Positions 28,779-37,770 are shown, counted from the first letter of the stretch. The stretch is DNA of 50,846 bases from Bryobacterales bacterium (GCA_028819575.1 JAPPLB010000145.1:1-50846); one strand, 5' to 3'. Numbers and translations: made by a program. The notes: generated by a model not told the origin, from the letters alone.

Positions 28779-28983
28779 TCCTCACATCGGCGGAGGAATA
28801 CACTTTCTCTTTGCCTTGACGAAGGCGCTCCAATACGTCCGCCGCGAGATAGTAGTCCTCCATATCCTCAAGGCCTCGCTCGATCAGCTCTCGCAGATAA
28901 AATGCTTTGGCGCGCCCGGTCTGCGAAGCTAGAAAATCAAGTCGTTGCTCGGTTTCAGGAGCAAGTCGAATCGAAGTCGCCAT
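28756..28983 (-). CDS. Ribbon-helix-helix antitoxin of the RelE-type module
   Basis: 75 residues. The N-terminal strand SIRLAPETEQRLDFLASQTG and helix RAKAFYLRELIERGLEDMED form a ribbon-helix-helix DNA-binding domain; the acidic tail (VLERLRQGKEKVYSSADVRN) should wrap the toxin. ATG 28983 has GGAGGG nine bases upstream. Expected to repress its own operon through the palindrome at 29009-29020 and to neutralise the toxin until degraded. Confidence 0.9.
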   Translation of the reverse strand: MATSIRLAPETEQRLDFLASQTGRAKAFYLRELIERGLEDMEDYYLAADVLERLRQGKEKVYSSADVRNDLDLDD

Positions 28984-29008
28984 GCCAGAGGCCCTCCAGA
29001 GTTCTCTA

Positions 29009-29020
29009 AATACATGTATT
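29009..29020 (-). promoter_or_regulatory. Palindromic operator candidate of the toxin-antitoxin operon
   Basis: AATACATGTATT, a perfect 12-base palindrome 26 bases before the antitoxin ATG. A TAATAT (29030-29025 on the minus strand) next to it could be the -10 of the promoter. Position and symmetry fit autoregulation by a ribbon-helix-helix antitoxin dimer; binding is inferred. Between here and 29200 a short plus-strand frame without an ATG (FLPGRTELHYVDLRSIKSF) looks protein-like, but I cannot support it as a gene. Confidence 0.55.
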
Positions 29021-29200
29021 CATCATATTACACCTGGCCGTCGCTGCGGTTGATCGAGAACCATCAGACGGCGTAACACTCAATCGAGTTCCATTCTTGC
29101 CTGGACGTACTGAATTGCATTACGTCGACTTGCGCTCGATCAAGAGCTTCGCCGACAAGCGTATCGAGGCCATCTCCGCGGACATGCCCCCGGATAGGTG

Positions 29201-29500
29201 CTAACTTTGCTGTTTCCGTCGTACAAGTTGTGCCAAGGGACCAAAAACGAAGCGACACAGTTCAAACATCCCAAACATTACTGCAAACAGCAAAATTAGC
29301 GGCAAAATCAGTAGAGCGGCGATTCCTTGAGTGACGGCGACGATAATTTCAGCGACGACGGAGTCAGGTTCCGCAACATGAATTATCACGACAACCATCA
29401 AAAGCAGCAAAGCGACGAGCGGGGCCTCGATGACAAACCAATCCCGATCCAGAACAGCGAACCCGGACATCCACAGTAAGAAGCCCGCGACCAGAAGCAC
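29201..29500 (-). CDS. Small hydrophobic membrane protein of unknown function
   Basis: 99 residues from GTG 29500; there is no ATG and no strong ribosome-binding site. Three hydrophobic segments (LLVAGFLLWMSGFAV, APLVALLLLMVVVIIHV, IAALLILPLILLFAVMFGMF) and a basic C-terminus (QLVRRKQQS), so an inner-membrane location is likely. The bases here are visibly AT-richer than the surrounding genes, as in a recently gained segment next to the toxin-antitoxin pair. No family recognised. Confidence 0.45.
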   Translation of the reverse strand: MLLVAGFLLWMSGFAVLDRDWFVIEAPLVALLLLMVVVIIHVAEPDSVVAEIIVAVTQGIAALLILPLILLFAVMFGMFELCRFVFGPLAQLVRRKQQS

Positions 29501-29629
29501 GGAACAGACCCACAGGGATGCAATGGCTTCACGCCAAGACTCGATGCCGTCCGAACACCAAATGACCTGTTATTGCGACCGGGGTCGGCAGACGATTCCA
29601 AAGACGACTAAGCCTGTCCATATAGTCTT

Positions 29630-29950
29630 CTAGTCTTCGAATTCCGAGTGTTCGGCAGACGGCCCGGTACTACGATTCTTTGCACGGCCTCTCCGTTTCT
29701 CTGTTCCGGATTGCTCTGTTCCAGAGGCGTCGTGCTTGGACCCCGTGTGCTTTGGGGGCCGGAAAGACGAGCGCTCGGATTTCTGCTCTTTCTTGATCGA
29801 CTTCAGCAGACTCTCCATAGCCCACTGACGATGCTTCGCAGTGCTATGGAGCTCCTGCAGAGTAGCCTCAAGTAGACAGCTACCGAAGTTCAACGGGTTT
29901 CTGTCTGCTCTTTGAACAGCCTCACGCCAAGCAATCTCGAACCTGCACAT
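29630..29950 (-). CDS. Hypothetical charged protein after the transglutaminase gene
   Basis: 106 residues from ATG 29950, overlapping the end of the transglutaminase gene by 29 bases in another frame. The N-terminal half (FEIAWREAVQRADRNPLNFG, then ATLQELHSTAKHRQ) looks like an ordered helical domain; the C-terminal half is Ser/Lys/Glu-rich and disordered. No known family. It could be translated together with the ATP-grasp triad, or be a chance frame; the position argues mildly for a real gene. Confidence 0.45.
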   Translation of the reverse strand: MCRFEIAWREAVQRADRNPLNFGSCLLEATLQELHSTAKHRQWAMESLLKSIKKEQKSERSSFRPPKHTGSKHDASGTEQSGTEKRRGRAKNRSTGPSAEHSEFED

Positions 29951-30791
29951 TCACATCGAGCCGGGTTTGCCCCCCTCCCCGATAGACGCCACGAGTTGGA
30001 GACACGTCCTGATAGTCGCGGCCTACCGCGATTCGCACGTGCCGTTCGTCGGAGACACTCTTGTTGACCGGGTCGAAACCGACCCAGCCGAGTTCAGGCA
30101 GCAGGCATTCGACCCAAGCATGCGTGGCGTTTTCCTGCACCTCCTCGCCATCCGGGCCGATGATGTGCAGGTAGCCCGAGACATAGCGGGCGGGAATACC
30201 CCAGGACCGCGCAATGGCGATCATGACGTGGGCGTAGTCCTGACAGACTCCCCGTCCGGATTCGAGGATGTGCTCAATGGGGGATGCTGCCGAGGTGCTC
30301 CCCGGAACGTAGTGGAAGCTGTTGTGAAGAGTGTCGGAAAGCCGCAAGAGATCCCTGAGAGGATCGTCTGCGCGCTTGATGCCGTTGCCATCAACGAAAC
30401 GGGCAAGTGCGGGTGAAGACTTGGCCAACACACTAGGGTGCGTGAAGTCCCAATGAATGAAGGATGCCTTCCAGGAGTCGATCTCCGGCCAGGCATCTGC
30501 GCCGAGACCGTCTGGAAGCGGGCTAAAGGATGCTGGCTGGACCTTGGAGCGGGCCGTTATTTCCAAGGAGTGGTGTTCCCGATGGATGTTGAGGACATGT
30601 CTCGTGTTGCCGAAACTATCCGTTTCACGGCTCAGGAAAGTCAGTGGTTCCGTTTCGATCTCGAACTGCAAAAGCCGCTGACCCCGATCGTCGCGCGGCT
30701 GCAGGCAGAGCACCATGACGCTCTGCCGTGCAGGAGATACATAGAGATAGCGGGAGACGTGCTTGATTCCATATTTGATGGCTCCGGCCAT
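29922..30791 (-). CDS. Transglutaminase-like cysteine protease/amide-bond enzyme
   Basis: 289 residues. It has the N-terminal beta domain found in this class (VSRYLYVSPARQSVMVLCLQ) and a transglutaminase-like core with catalytic triad C183 (GRGVCQDYAHV), H224 (NATHAWVECLLP) and D240 (GWVGFDPVNK). Cytoplasmic, no signal peptide. It is the third gene of the conserved ATP-grasp, alpha-E, transglutaminase set; comparative genomics by Iyer and Aravind proposed that such sets make and hydrolyse peptide-like amide bonds. It starts four bases after the alpha-E gene, so the operon is tight. Confidence 0.93.
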   Translation of the reverse strand: MAGAIKYGIKHVSRYLYVSPARQSVMVLCLQPRDDRGQRLLQFEIETEPLTFLSRETDSFGNTRHVLNIHREHHSLEITARSKVQPASFSPLPDGLGADAWPEIDSWKASFIHWDFTHPSVLAKSSPALARFVDGNGIKRADDPLRDLLRLSDTLHNSFHYVPGSTSAASPIEHILESGRGVCQDYAHVMIAIARSWGIPARYVSGYLHIIGPDGEEVQENATHAWVECLLPELGWVGFDPVNKSVSDERHVRIAVGRDYQDVSPTRGVYRGGGQTRLDVNVQVRDCLA

Positions 30792-30795
30792 GGCG

Positions 30796-31758
30796 TCAGC
30801 GTGCCGGAGAATCTTCGATGGCGTAATTGACGTAGGCGGCGATCACGAGATCGTGGAGTTCCCAACCGGACTGCCTGACTTGCTCGAGAAGAGCCTCGTG
30901 GTCGTCTCGGTCCGGCCAATCATTCTGGATCAGAGCGCTCATACGTCCGGCCATGCGCCGGGCTGCGGCGCTGGAATGCTCCTGAGGGCCTGGGCCGATG
31001 GCATCCAGCTCCGCGGCCGCCGCTTCGAGCGAGCAACACAGCGAGTTGTGGAGCGAAGGGTCCGTGACGAGCAAGTCAAGGACCCGGCGCGGCTGGACAT
31101 CGACGCTGTAGTTACGGTTGTAGGCATCATATGCCTGGCAGACGCGCAACAAACTCGTCCAGTCCGCGTCGAAGGATACGTCCCTTAGTTTGGCGATGGC
31201 GAGTTGAGACAGCAGCAATGCAGTCGAGCACTGGGCGCGTTCAATGAAACGCCCGAGCTGCAGGAAATGCCACCCTTCGTCGCGATACATGGTTGCCTCC
31301 GCTACGCCGGAGAAAGTGTTGATCTCACTCGCCGTTGCCGCGTAGAAGCTCTCCGGGGCGGTCTTCCAGATTTCCGGAATACTCGACTTCCGGAGCCTGA
31401 GGTAGGCCAGGTTCAGACAGGTCCACATTTCTGCGCTGATGCAGTGGCGCATCTGGCGGGCATTCTCACGGCCGAGGGCGAAACAACTCCAGATCGAATC
31501 GGAGTTCTCGAAAGTAAGGTCGCCGGCCAAAGTGTAAGCATCGGCCAGAGTGTAGTCGTCGCTGCCGAGCAACTCGAGTCGTCCGCCGGGAGGCTGCCGG
31601 TTCAAGCTCATGTAGATCCGGCTCCAGCCAAAATAGATTTCCCGGATCGGCCGATCTACCAGAATTTCCACCTGCCATCGAAGCAGGCGGCAGAGATGCT
31701 CCGCCCGCTCGAAGTAACGGCCCATCCAGTAGAGACCCTCTGCGCTGCGTGAAAGCAT
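30796..31758 (-). CDS. Alpha-E domain-containing protein
   Basis: About 320 residues, all helical. ATG 31758 is chosen because MLSRSAEGLYWMGRYFERAE is the family opening and GAAGGA precedes it; a 15-codon longer frame would overlap the ATP-grasp gene. The conserved start motif SAEGLYWMGRYFERAEHLCR, an internal YRDEGWHFLQLGRFIERAQC and the closing HDLVIAAYVNY fit COG2307. The biochemical role is unknown; always found with the ATP-grasp and transglutaminase partners, so it likely works with them on the same substrate. Confidence 0.93.
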   Translation of the reverse strand: MLSRSAEGLYWMGRYFERAEHLCRLLRWQVEILVDRPIREIYFGWSRIYMSLNRQPPGGRLELLGSDDYTLADAYTLAGDLTFENSDSIWSCFALGRENARQMRHCISAEMWTCLNLAYLRLRKSSIPEIWKTAPESFYAATASEINTFSGVAEATMYRDEGWHFLQLGRFIERAQCSTALLLSQLAIAKLRDVSFDADWTSLLRVCQAYDAYNRNYSVDVQPRRVLDLLVTDPSLHNSLCCSLEAAAAELDAIGPGPQEHSSAAARRMAGRMSALIQNDWPDRDDHEALLEQVRQSGWELHDLVIAAYVNYAIEDSPAR

Positions 31759-31774
31759 TCTCAGTCCTTCACCA

Positions 31775-33235
31775 TCACTCACTCTGCCCGGAGGATTGGT
31801 CATCTTCCGCTAACACCCACAGGTCTTTGCCGCCTCCACCCTGACTGGAGTTCACCACCAGGCTGCCCCGGCGCAGGGCGACGCGGCAGAACGCACCGGG
31901 TACGATGCGAGTCTCGCAGCCATGAAGCACGAATGGACGCAGATCAACGTGGCGCGGCTCTGCGCGGCCTTCGATCAGACAGGGCGCGCGGGAGAGCGCC
32001 AGTACGGGCTGCGAGATGAAGTCGGCCGGGTTGGCGCGCACCTGCTTGGCGTAGGTCTCACGCTCCTCGGGCGTGGAGTGGGGGCCGACCAGCATGCCGT
32101 ACCCCCCTGACTCGCCCACTCGCTTCACCACCAGGTTCTCCAGGTTGTCGAGGGTGTACTCGAGATCCTTCGGCCGTCGGCAGATATAGGTCTTCACATT
32201 GGCCAGAAGCGGCTCTTCACCCAAGTAATAGCGGATCATGTCAGGCACATAGGCATAAACACTCTTGTCGTCGGCTACGCCCGTTCCAGGTGAGTTCACC
32301 AGGGCTACATTGCCAAGTTTGTAGGCGTGCAACAGCCCGGGCACGCCGAGTAGAGAGTCCGCTCGGAATACGAGAGGATCGAGAAAATCGTCGTCCACAC
32401 GCCGATAGATCACATCGACACGCCGCAGACCTGCGGTGGTGCGCATGTATACGAAACCGTTGTTGACCAGGAGGTCCCGGCCTTCGACCAACTCCGCACC
32501 AATCTCGCGAGCCAGGAACAGATGCTCATAGAAAGCGGAGTTGTAGACGCCGGGTGTCAGGAGCGCGATGCAAGGGTCGGAGTTCCCTCTCGGAGCCAGC
32601 TCTCGCAGGGTCTTGAGCAATATGCGTCCGTAGTGCTCAACCTCCTGTACGCCGGTTTTTCGGTAGAGGCGTCGTAGACTTGCCTTCACCGCTTTGCGAT
32701 TGGCGACCATGTACGAAACACCCGAGGGGACCCGCAGGTTGTCTTCCAGCACCATGAAGCCGTCGTTGGTACGCACCAGGTCGGTACCACAAATGGCGAC
32801 CCAGGTGCCGTGGGAAGCGGAGAAACCGCGCATCTCGATACGGTACTGGGGACAGCCACGCACCATTTCCACAGGGATGACACCATCGGCGATGATGCGC
32901 GCTTCGTTGTAGATATCCTCCAGGAAGCGGTTCAGGGCGCCGAGGCGTTGGGTCAGGCCCGCTTCAAGCTTTCGCCATTCGGCGTCTGAGAGAATCCGGG
33001 GCAGGCAGTCGATGGGGATGATGCGCTCGTCGGCTTCTTCGTCGCCGTAAACGGTAAAGGTGATGCCCTCGTTCAAGAACGAGCGTGTAATCCGTTCCTG
33101 GATGCTGCCCAACTCCTCGGCAGAGAGCTTTCTCAGTGTTTCGTGAAGAAGCCGAGAATGTTCCCGGGGGACGCCGTCCGGCAGGAACATCTCGTCGTAG
33201 TTTTCGGCATCCAGGTTGTAGTCATCGAAATCCAT
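31775..33235 (-). CDS. Circularly permuted type 2 ATP-grasp protein
   Basis: 486 residues, the normal length. Family marks: YDEMFLPDGVPREHSRLLHE near the N-terminus, DCLPRILSDAEWRKLEAGL, GTWVAICGTDLVRTNDGFMV with LEDNLRVPSGVSYM, and VKRVGESGGYGMLVGPHSTP near the end (nucleotide and metal site in the permuted order). Uses ATP to join a carboxylate and an amine in an unknown substrate. First gene of the triad with alpha-E and transglutaminase-like proteins, reading toward lower coordinates. Cytoplasmic. Confidence 0.95.
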   Translation of the reverse strand: MDFDDYNLDAENYDEMFLPDGVPREHSRLLHETLRKLSAEELGSIQERITRSFLNEGITFTVYGDEEADERIIPIDCLPRILSDAEWRKLEAGLTQRLGALNRFLEDIYNEARIIADGVIPVEMVRGCPQYRIEMRGFSASHGTWVAICGTDLVRTNDGFMVLEDNLRVPSGVSYMVANRKAVKASLRRLYRKTGVQEVEHYGRILLKTLRELAPRGNSDPCIALLTPGVYNSAFYEHLFLAREIGAELVEGRDLLVNNGFVYMRTTAGLRRVDVIYRRVDDDFLDPLVFRADSLLGVPGLLHAYKLGNVALVNSPGTGVADDKSVYAYVPDMIRYYLGEEPLLANVKTYICRRPKDLEYTLDNLENLVVKRVGESGGYGMLVGPHSTPEERETYAKQVRANPADFISQPVLALSRAPCLIEGRAEPRHVDLRPFVLHGCETRIVPGAFCRVALRRGSLVVNSSQGGGGKDLWVLAEDDQSSGQSE

Positions 33236-33280
33236 GGCAGTAAGGCTACAGATGTATTCGGAAGATACCAGAATAATCGG

Positions 33281-34699
33281 TCAGACCAGAGGCCGCTGCC
33301 GGTGCCAATCGGTCCGTTTTTGGAATTCCTTGCCCAAAGAGATCAGAGCAGCCTCGTTGTGAGGCCGCGAAACGAGTTGAAGCGCTGTCGGCAGGTTGTT
33401 GAGTCCGAATCCACATGGGATTGTCAGCGCCGGGAGCCCCGCCACGTTCCCCGCCGCTCCCAAATCAGTGTTCCCTTTGTCGGCTAACTTCAGGTTGCTG
33501 CTGCGCCGGATCCCCGGTACCTCCTCGATGAGTGGCGCGGTTTCCGCGGATGCCGGCTGCACCACAATGTCTACCTTCTCGAAGAACTCCGCGAGCTTCC
33601 CTTGCATCACACGACGAATCCGCATCGCTTTCAAGTAATCCGTCGCCGGAATACCCAGACCTCGCCGCAACCCCTTCTTTTGGCTGGGATCCGGGTGCTT
33701 CTCGAATGCCTCGCTGCGGATGACGTCCTCGAACACCGATGCCGCCTCACAGGAAATCAGCGTTCGGGCAACGTCCCGATACGGCATTTCCGGAAGCGAA
33801 GCAGGTTTCATCTGCGCGCCGGTGTCACGTAAGACTTCGAGCGCTTCGCGCAGAGCGGGACGTGAATCCGGATGAGCCCATTCCTCGAAATCCACTTCCG
33901 AGTAGCCGACCCGCAGCATGGATGCCGGCGGCGCCGGCCCGTCGGCGCGAAAGCGCCGGCCCGACTGAGATGGATCATCTCCATCAGGTCCCGAAATCGC
34001 CTCGAGCACCAGCGCGCAATCTTCCGCCGAGCGGCACATCGGCCCGAGCTTGTCCATCGTCCACGAGAGCGCCATCGCTCCGGAGCGGCTCACCAAACCA
34101 TATGTAGACCGCAGGCCCGTGACTCCACAGTAAGAACAAGGGCCGACGATCGACCCCCACGTCTCGGACCCAATCGCGAAGGGCACCATCGCCGCCGCGA
34201 CAGCGCTGCCCGAACCACTCGACGACCCTCCAGCCCAATAATCAGGGTTCCATGGATTCCGACCGGGCCCATGCAGCGATTCCGTCGGGTGCTCGTAGCC
34301 CCCGCCGCCGGCAAAGCGCACCATCGCCAACTTGGCCGCCAATACGCCGCGGGCATGAGCCAGCTTTCGGACCACCGTGGCGTCAAAGTCGAACTGCTGG
34401 TCGCGAAACACTTCGGAGCCCCATGAGGTCACATAACCTCTCGCGGCCAACAGATCCTTCACCGCGAATGGGATACCTTGCAAAGGGCCTTCCAGCCTGC
34501 CTTGCTGAAACAGTCGATCTGCCGCGTCCGCTTGAGACAGCGCCGTTTCTTCGGTCAGCCGGGCAACGGAGTTGAAGCGAGGACCCAATTCTCGAAGCCG
34601 CTTCAGATAGGCCTCGGTCAGTTCCCGGCTCGTAAGAGCGTGCTCGGTAAGGAGGCGACCCAACTCGGGGATCGTCGAGTACAGTACGTCTTCGTCCAT
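33281..34699 (-). CDS. Amidase signature family protein
   Basis: 472 residues. The Ser-cisSer-Lys triad of amidases is readable: K81 (GIPFAVKDLLAARGY), the Gly/Ser-rich loop GGSSSGSGSA (157-166, cis-Ser about 160), and the nucleophile S183 in GSETWGSIVGP, where a Trp replaces the first Gly of the usual TGGS. The rest of the fold is present (GLVSRSGAMALSWTMDKLGP). It hydrolyses an amide bond; the substrate is not predictable. Its ATG follows directly on the stop of the small Tat-signal protein, so the two are co-translated. Confidence 0.93.
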   Translation of the reverse strand: MDEDVLYSTIPELGRLLTEHALTSRELTEAYLKRLRELGPRFNSVARLTEETALSQADAADRLFQQGRLEGPLQGIPFAVKDLLAARGYVTSWGSEVFRDQQFDFDATVVRKLAHARGVLAAKLAMVRFAGGGGYEHPTESLHGPGRNPWNPDYWAGGSSSGSGSAVAAAMVPFAIGSETWGSIVGPCSYCGVTGLRSTYGLVSRSGAMALSWTMDKLGPMCRSAEDCALVLEAISGPDGDDPSQSGRRFRADGPAPPASMLRVGYSEVDFEEWAHPDSRPALREALEVLRDTGAQMKPASLPEMPYRDVARTLISCEAASVFEDVIRSEAFEKHPDPSQKKGLRRGLGIPATDYLKAMRIRRVMQGKLAEFFEKVDIVVQPASAETAPLIEEVPGIRRSSNLKLADKGNTDLGAAGNVAGLPALTIPCGFGLNNLPTALQLVSRPHNEAALISLGKEFQKRTDWHRQRPLV

Positions 34700-34903
34700 C
34701 TAGGCTTTGAAGGTGAAAGAGGGCTCCGTGCTTCGCGGGAGATCATGCTCGGCCAGTCCGGGATTGACGGAACAAGGCAGCGATGAGGCTTCACCCTGAT
34801 CCTCGGCTCCTTCTTGCTTCTGCTGCGCCGCGGAGGACGGCGCCGCCACGGCCGTCATTGCGGCGAACGTCTTGCCGAAGCGCCGTCTTGAAGTCTTTTC
34901 CAT
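34700..34903 (-). CDS. Small Tat-signal protein preceding the amidase
   Basis: 67 residues from ATG 34903 (a 16-codon longer frame exists). The N-terminus, EKTSRRRFGKTFAAMTAVAA, is a twin-arginine signal; the remainder is short, Gln/Glu-rich and ends STEPSFTFKA. There is no catalytic domain, so it is probably an exported accessory peptide or a signal remnant split from an exported partner. Its stop abuts the amidase start codon with zero spacing, implying coupled translation. The function is unknown. Confidence 0.65.
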   Translation of the reverse strand: MEKTSRRRFGKTFAAMTAVAAPSSAAQQKQEGAEDQGEASSLPCSVNPGLAEHDLPRSTEPSFTFKA

Positions 34904-34969
34904 CGTTGTTTCTCGATAGTCCGGTTGCTTATGGCGACCGTAAGATACCACAATGGCTGCTCCTGGAAG

Positions 34970-35680
34970 ATGATACGAACCTATCTACTCGTGTTCCCTT
35001 TTCTCGTTCTCTATGTGGTAGTCGTTTCCGCTGTCTTTGTCCCCTTCACTTGGATCACGAAGAACATCAAGCCCATCTACCGTATGGCGCAGATCGGCGC
35101 CCACTCGGCTCTACGCCTCGCAGGAGTGCAGCTGAGATTGCTCCGCCGTGAACACGCGTTCGCACCGGCTACGGCGGTCTTCGTCTGTAACCACGTCAGC
35201 AACCTTGACCCGCCCGCCCTGTTCGGCGCCTTGCCGAGGATCGTCGTCGTTCTGAAGGAATCCCTGGGCAGGATTCCCGTACTCGGCTACGTCATGGGTA
35301 TGGGCGGCTTCATCTACGTCAACCGCTCGGACCGCGATTCCCGTCGCCGCGCCATGGAAGCCAGCGTCGCCAGCCTGTGCAAGGGAATCTCTCTGCTTGT
35401 TTTTCCCGAGGGCACTCGCAGCCCCGACGGCAAGCTCCTTCCCTTTCGCCCCGGTCCGTTCTCGATGGCTATCGAAGCCCAGGTGCCTGTCGTGCCCATC
35501 ACCGTGCACGGCAGTCACCGGCTGATGCCCAAAGGACGAAATTGGGTTCAGCCCGGCGAAGTCACCCTCATATTCCACGAACCCATCGTCACGGAGGGTC
35601 TGACCATCCAGGACCGCGTCGGCCTGATGGAGCGCACGCGTTTCGTCATGGAGAAGGCGCTCGCGGTAACAGGAGCATAG
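34970..35680 (+). CDS. 1-acyl-sn-glycerol-3-phosphate acyltransferase (PlsC family)
   Basis: About 236 residues from ATG 34970, which leaves an N-terminal membrane helix (YLLVFPFLVLYVVVVSAVFV). PlsC motifs are in order: NHVSNLDPP (the H-x4-D catalytic motif), GGFIYVNRSDRDSRR, LVFPEGTRSPDG (phosphate binding) and VPVVPITVHGS. Makes phosphatidic acid from lysophosphatidate and acyl-ACP/CoA at the inner membrane. Divergent from the Tat/amidase genes, with only 66 bases between starts, so a shared promoter region. Confidence 0.94.
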   Translation: MIRTYLLVFPFLVLYVVVVSAVFVPFTWITKNIKPIYRMAQIGAHSALRLAGVQLRLLRREHAFAPATAVFVCNHVSNLDPPALFGALPRIVVVLKESLGRIPVLGYVMGMGGFIYVNRSDRDSRRRAMEASVASLCKGISLLVFPEGTRSPDGKLLPFRPGPFSMAIEAQVPVVPITVHGSHRLMPKGRNWVQPGEVTLIFHEPIVTEGLTIQDRVGLMERTRFVMEKALAVTGA

Positions 35681-35848
35681 CAACCAGCATTCTATCCGCA
35701 TCTCTGCCGAACTCTTCCGGGAAAATACAACGCCTTTTGAGGATGCGGCAAAGAAATCACGCAACTGATTCTGAGTGATTTACCTGGAAATCAGACTGCT
35801 CCGCCTCACTCCAGGCCGCCAGGTTCAGAACACCCCAAAACCCGCCTC

Positions 35849-37714
35849 TCAATCCAGGGGAATCACGGGAAGCACAATGTGAGACGGATGCTGAGTGTCG
35901 ACATGGATACTGTTTTCCGCAATGACGCTCTTGCCCCCCATCATGTACGGGCCCCCGGTGTTGGGATTAGGATCATACGCCGGGTAGTTGCTGCTGGAGA
36001 TATCGACGCGAATCCGGTGGCCCTTTCGGAAGAGGTTGCTGGTGGGAGGCATGTCGATGACAAACTCGTAAACCTCGCCCGGCGTCATGAGCTCAGCTTT
36101 CTCGAAGCCGTTCCGGTAGCGCATACGCAGGATGCTGTCGGAGAGATTCATCGCAAAGCCTTCCGGGTAGTCCTCGTTGGGGGGATGCACGTCGATGAGT
36201 TTGGCCGTGAAATCGGTATCGACCGCCGACGAGGAGGCCCAGAGCCTCACGCTGATCGGACCCGTCACCTCAGTGTCAGCCGCGAGCGGCGCCGTCATGA
36301 ATACCAGAACGTCTGAACGCGCCGCGAGGGGCAGGTTCGTGTTGCAGCCGAAATACTCGGGATTTTCTCTCTGGTCATATGGGCCAAAGGGAACAAACGG
36401 AGCCGTGAGTTCGCTCCGGTCGGAGAGGAAATAGGAGGTGCCGCCTACAGTCGGCACCGGGTTTTTCGGATCGCAAACAAAGCTGGACGCCGCTTCGTCC
36501 CCGGGCCTCGTTGTGCTCAGCGTGCCGCCGGAATGAAAGTAATAGTTCGTGTAGCGGGTACGCGGGAGCGGCCAATCGTTTTCAATACGCCACCTGCCAC
36601 CGTGGTTGAGACGCCCGTCACTGTTCCTGCGCCCATCCCCTCCCCCCATGACAAAGATCTTCACAGGAGGCTCCGTCAGCGAACCGGTCTTTCTGTCTCG
36701 CAACGTCGCATCGAACCAGTTCCGCTGTGCAGCGTTGTAGGCGTCGTAGCTCATTTCGGCGTCCCGTCCGAAGTCGACTTCTCCCGCGTAACGGTTCCAG
36801 TCCATGTGTGTCCACGGGCCCATCAGGAGCTTGATCCTGCTCTTCTTGCGCTTGGAAAGACCGGTGTAGAAAACTTCTTCGCGATAAAGGTCATACCAGC
36901 CGGCCACGTAGTACCCCGGGATGTCCTTGTAGTCATCGAAGAACTCTTCCGGCTGCCAAAGAGGCACCTTTTTCCAGAAATCGCTGTAGTCGGTCTCCGT
37001 CATCACGTCGAAGAACCAGCGCTCGGTCTCGGCATCAGGGCTGAAAGGAGTCAGGCCTCTCTTGAGAGGCATTCGTGACAGCCACTCGGACGACTTCCTC
37101 CACGGATCGTGGGCCGCCTTCCTCAGGACAGGGTCTTCAAGGGCGAGCTTGCTGCTACCGGCCAACATGAAGGCGATCGGTAATGTGTGCATCAGAAACG
37201 TTCCGTGGTGGCGGAAACCGTTTTGGTAATAATTTGCAGGCGCCTTGACATGAAAGACCGAAGCCAGATGCGGAGGGTTGATCGCCGCGGCGGCGGCTTG
37301 TACGGCCCCCAGGTACGAGATTCCCGTCATGCCGACCCGGCCGTTGGACCAGGGCCGGAGAGCGATCCATTCAATCGTGTCGTATCCGTCCTCTGCCTCG
37401 GCAACACCGTGATAATGCGACCCCCCCGACTTGTACCGGCCCCGAACGTCTTGAATCACGACCACGTAACCCCACCGGACGAACGATTCGTAGTCGAGCT
37501 GCTTCTGAGCGTTGTCCTTGTTGTAGCTCGTGCGTATCAGAATCACCGGAAACCTGTCCTCGACCGGCACACCCCTCCGCGCCGGACGATGCACGTCGGC
37601 AACGAGCTTCACGCCGTCCCGCATTTCGACGGGAACGTCCCGCTCGACGAAGACATCGAACTCTTCTGTATCGGCGGCGAGAGGCTTGGTGGAGGCAGGG
37701 TTTCTTTGCGCCAT
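35849..37714 (-). CDS. CocE/NonD family hydrolase (alpha/beta hydrolase with X-Pro dipeptidase-like C-domain)
   Basis: About 621 residues. The N-terminal catalytic domain has VPVEMRDGVKLVADVHRPA, VIQDVRGRYKSGGSHY and the nucleophile elbow GISYLG (Ser about 133). The C-terminal beta domain is typical: GPISVRLWASSSAVDTDFTA, IDVHPPNEDYPEGFA and YEFVIDMPPTSNLFRKGHRI. Family members cleave esters or X-Pro peptides. ATG 37714 is preferred; an upstream TTG (37750) is weak. No signal peptide is evident. A CCTGC-type element end lies just upstream at 37771. Confidence 0.93.
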   Translation of the reverse strand: MAQRNPASTKPLAADTEEFDVFVERDVPVEMRDGVKLVADVHRPARRGVPVEDRFPVILIRTSYNKDNAQKQLDYESFVRWGYVVVIQDVRGRYKSGGSHYHGVAEAEDGYDTIEWIALRPWSNGRVGMTGISYLGAVQAAAAAINPPHLASVFHVKAPANYYQNGFRHHGTFLMHTLPIAFMLAGSSKLALEDPVLRKAAHDPWRKSSEWLSRMPLKRGLTPFSPDAETERWFFDVMTETDYSDFWKKVPLWQPEEFFDDYKDIPGYYVAGWYDLYREEVFYTGLSKRKKSRIKLLMGPWTHMDWNRYAGEVDFGRDAEMSYDAYNAAQRNWFDATLRDRKTGSLTEPPVKIFVMGGGDGRRNSDGRLNHGGRWRIENDWPLPRTRYTNYYFHSGGTLSTTRPGDEAASSFVCDPKNPVPTVGGTSYFLSDRSELTAPFVPFGPYDQRENPEYFGCNTNLPLAARSDVLVFMTAPLAADTEVTGPISVRLWASSSAVDTDFTAKLIDVHPPNEDYPEGFAMNLSDSILRMRYRNGFEKAELMTPGEVYEFVIDMPPTSNLFRKGHRIRVDISSSNYPAYDPNPNTGGPYMMGGKSVIAENSIHVDTQHPSHIVLPVIPLD

Positions 37715-37770
37715 GGCGATCACGAGTTCGGTGCTGTTTTCTTGATGCAAGTCGGCGGAGCCAGTGCTAA

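Noticed and set aside
29064-29258. 64-codon minus-strand open frame near the toxin-antitoxin pair
   Set aside because: Overlaps the small membrane-protein gene start region, and a plus-strand frame without ATG covers the same bases; neither can be supported as a gene.
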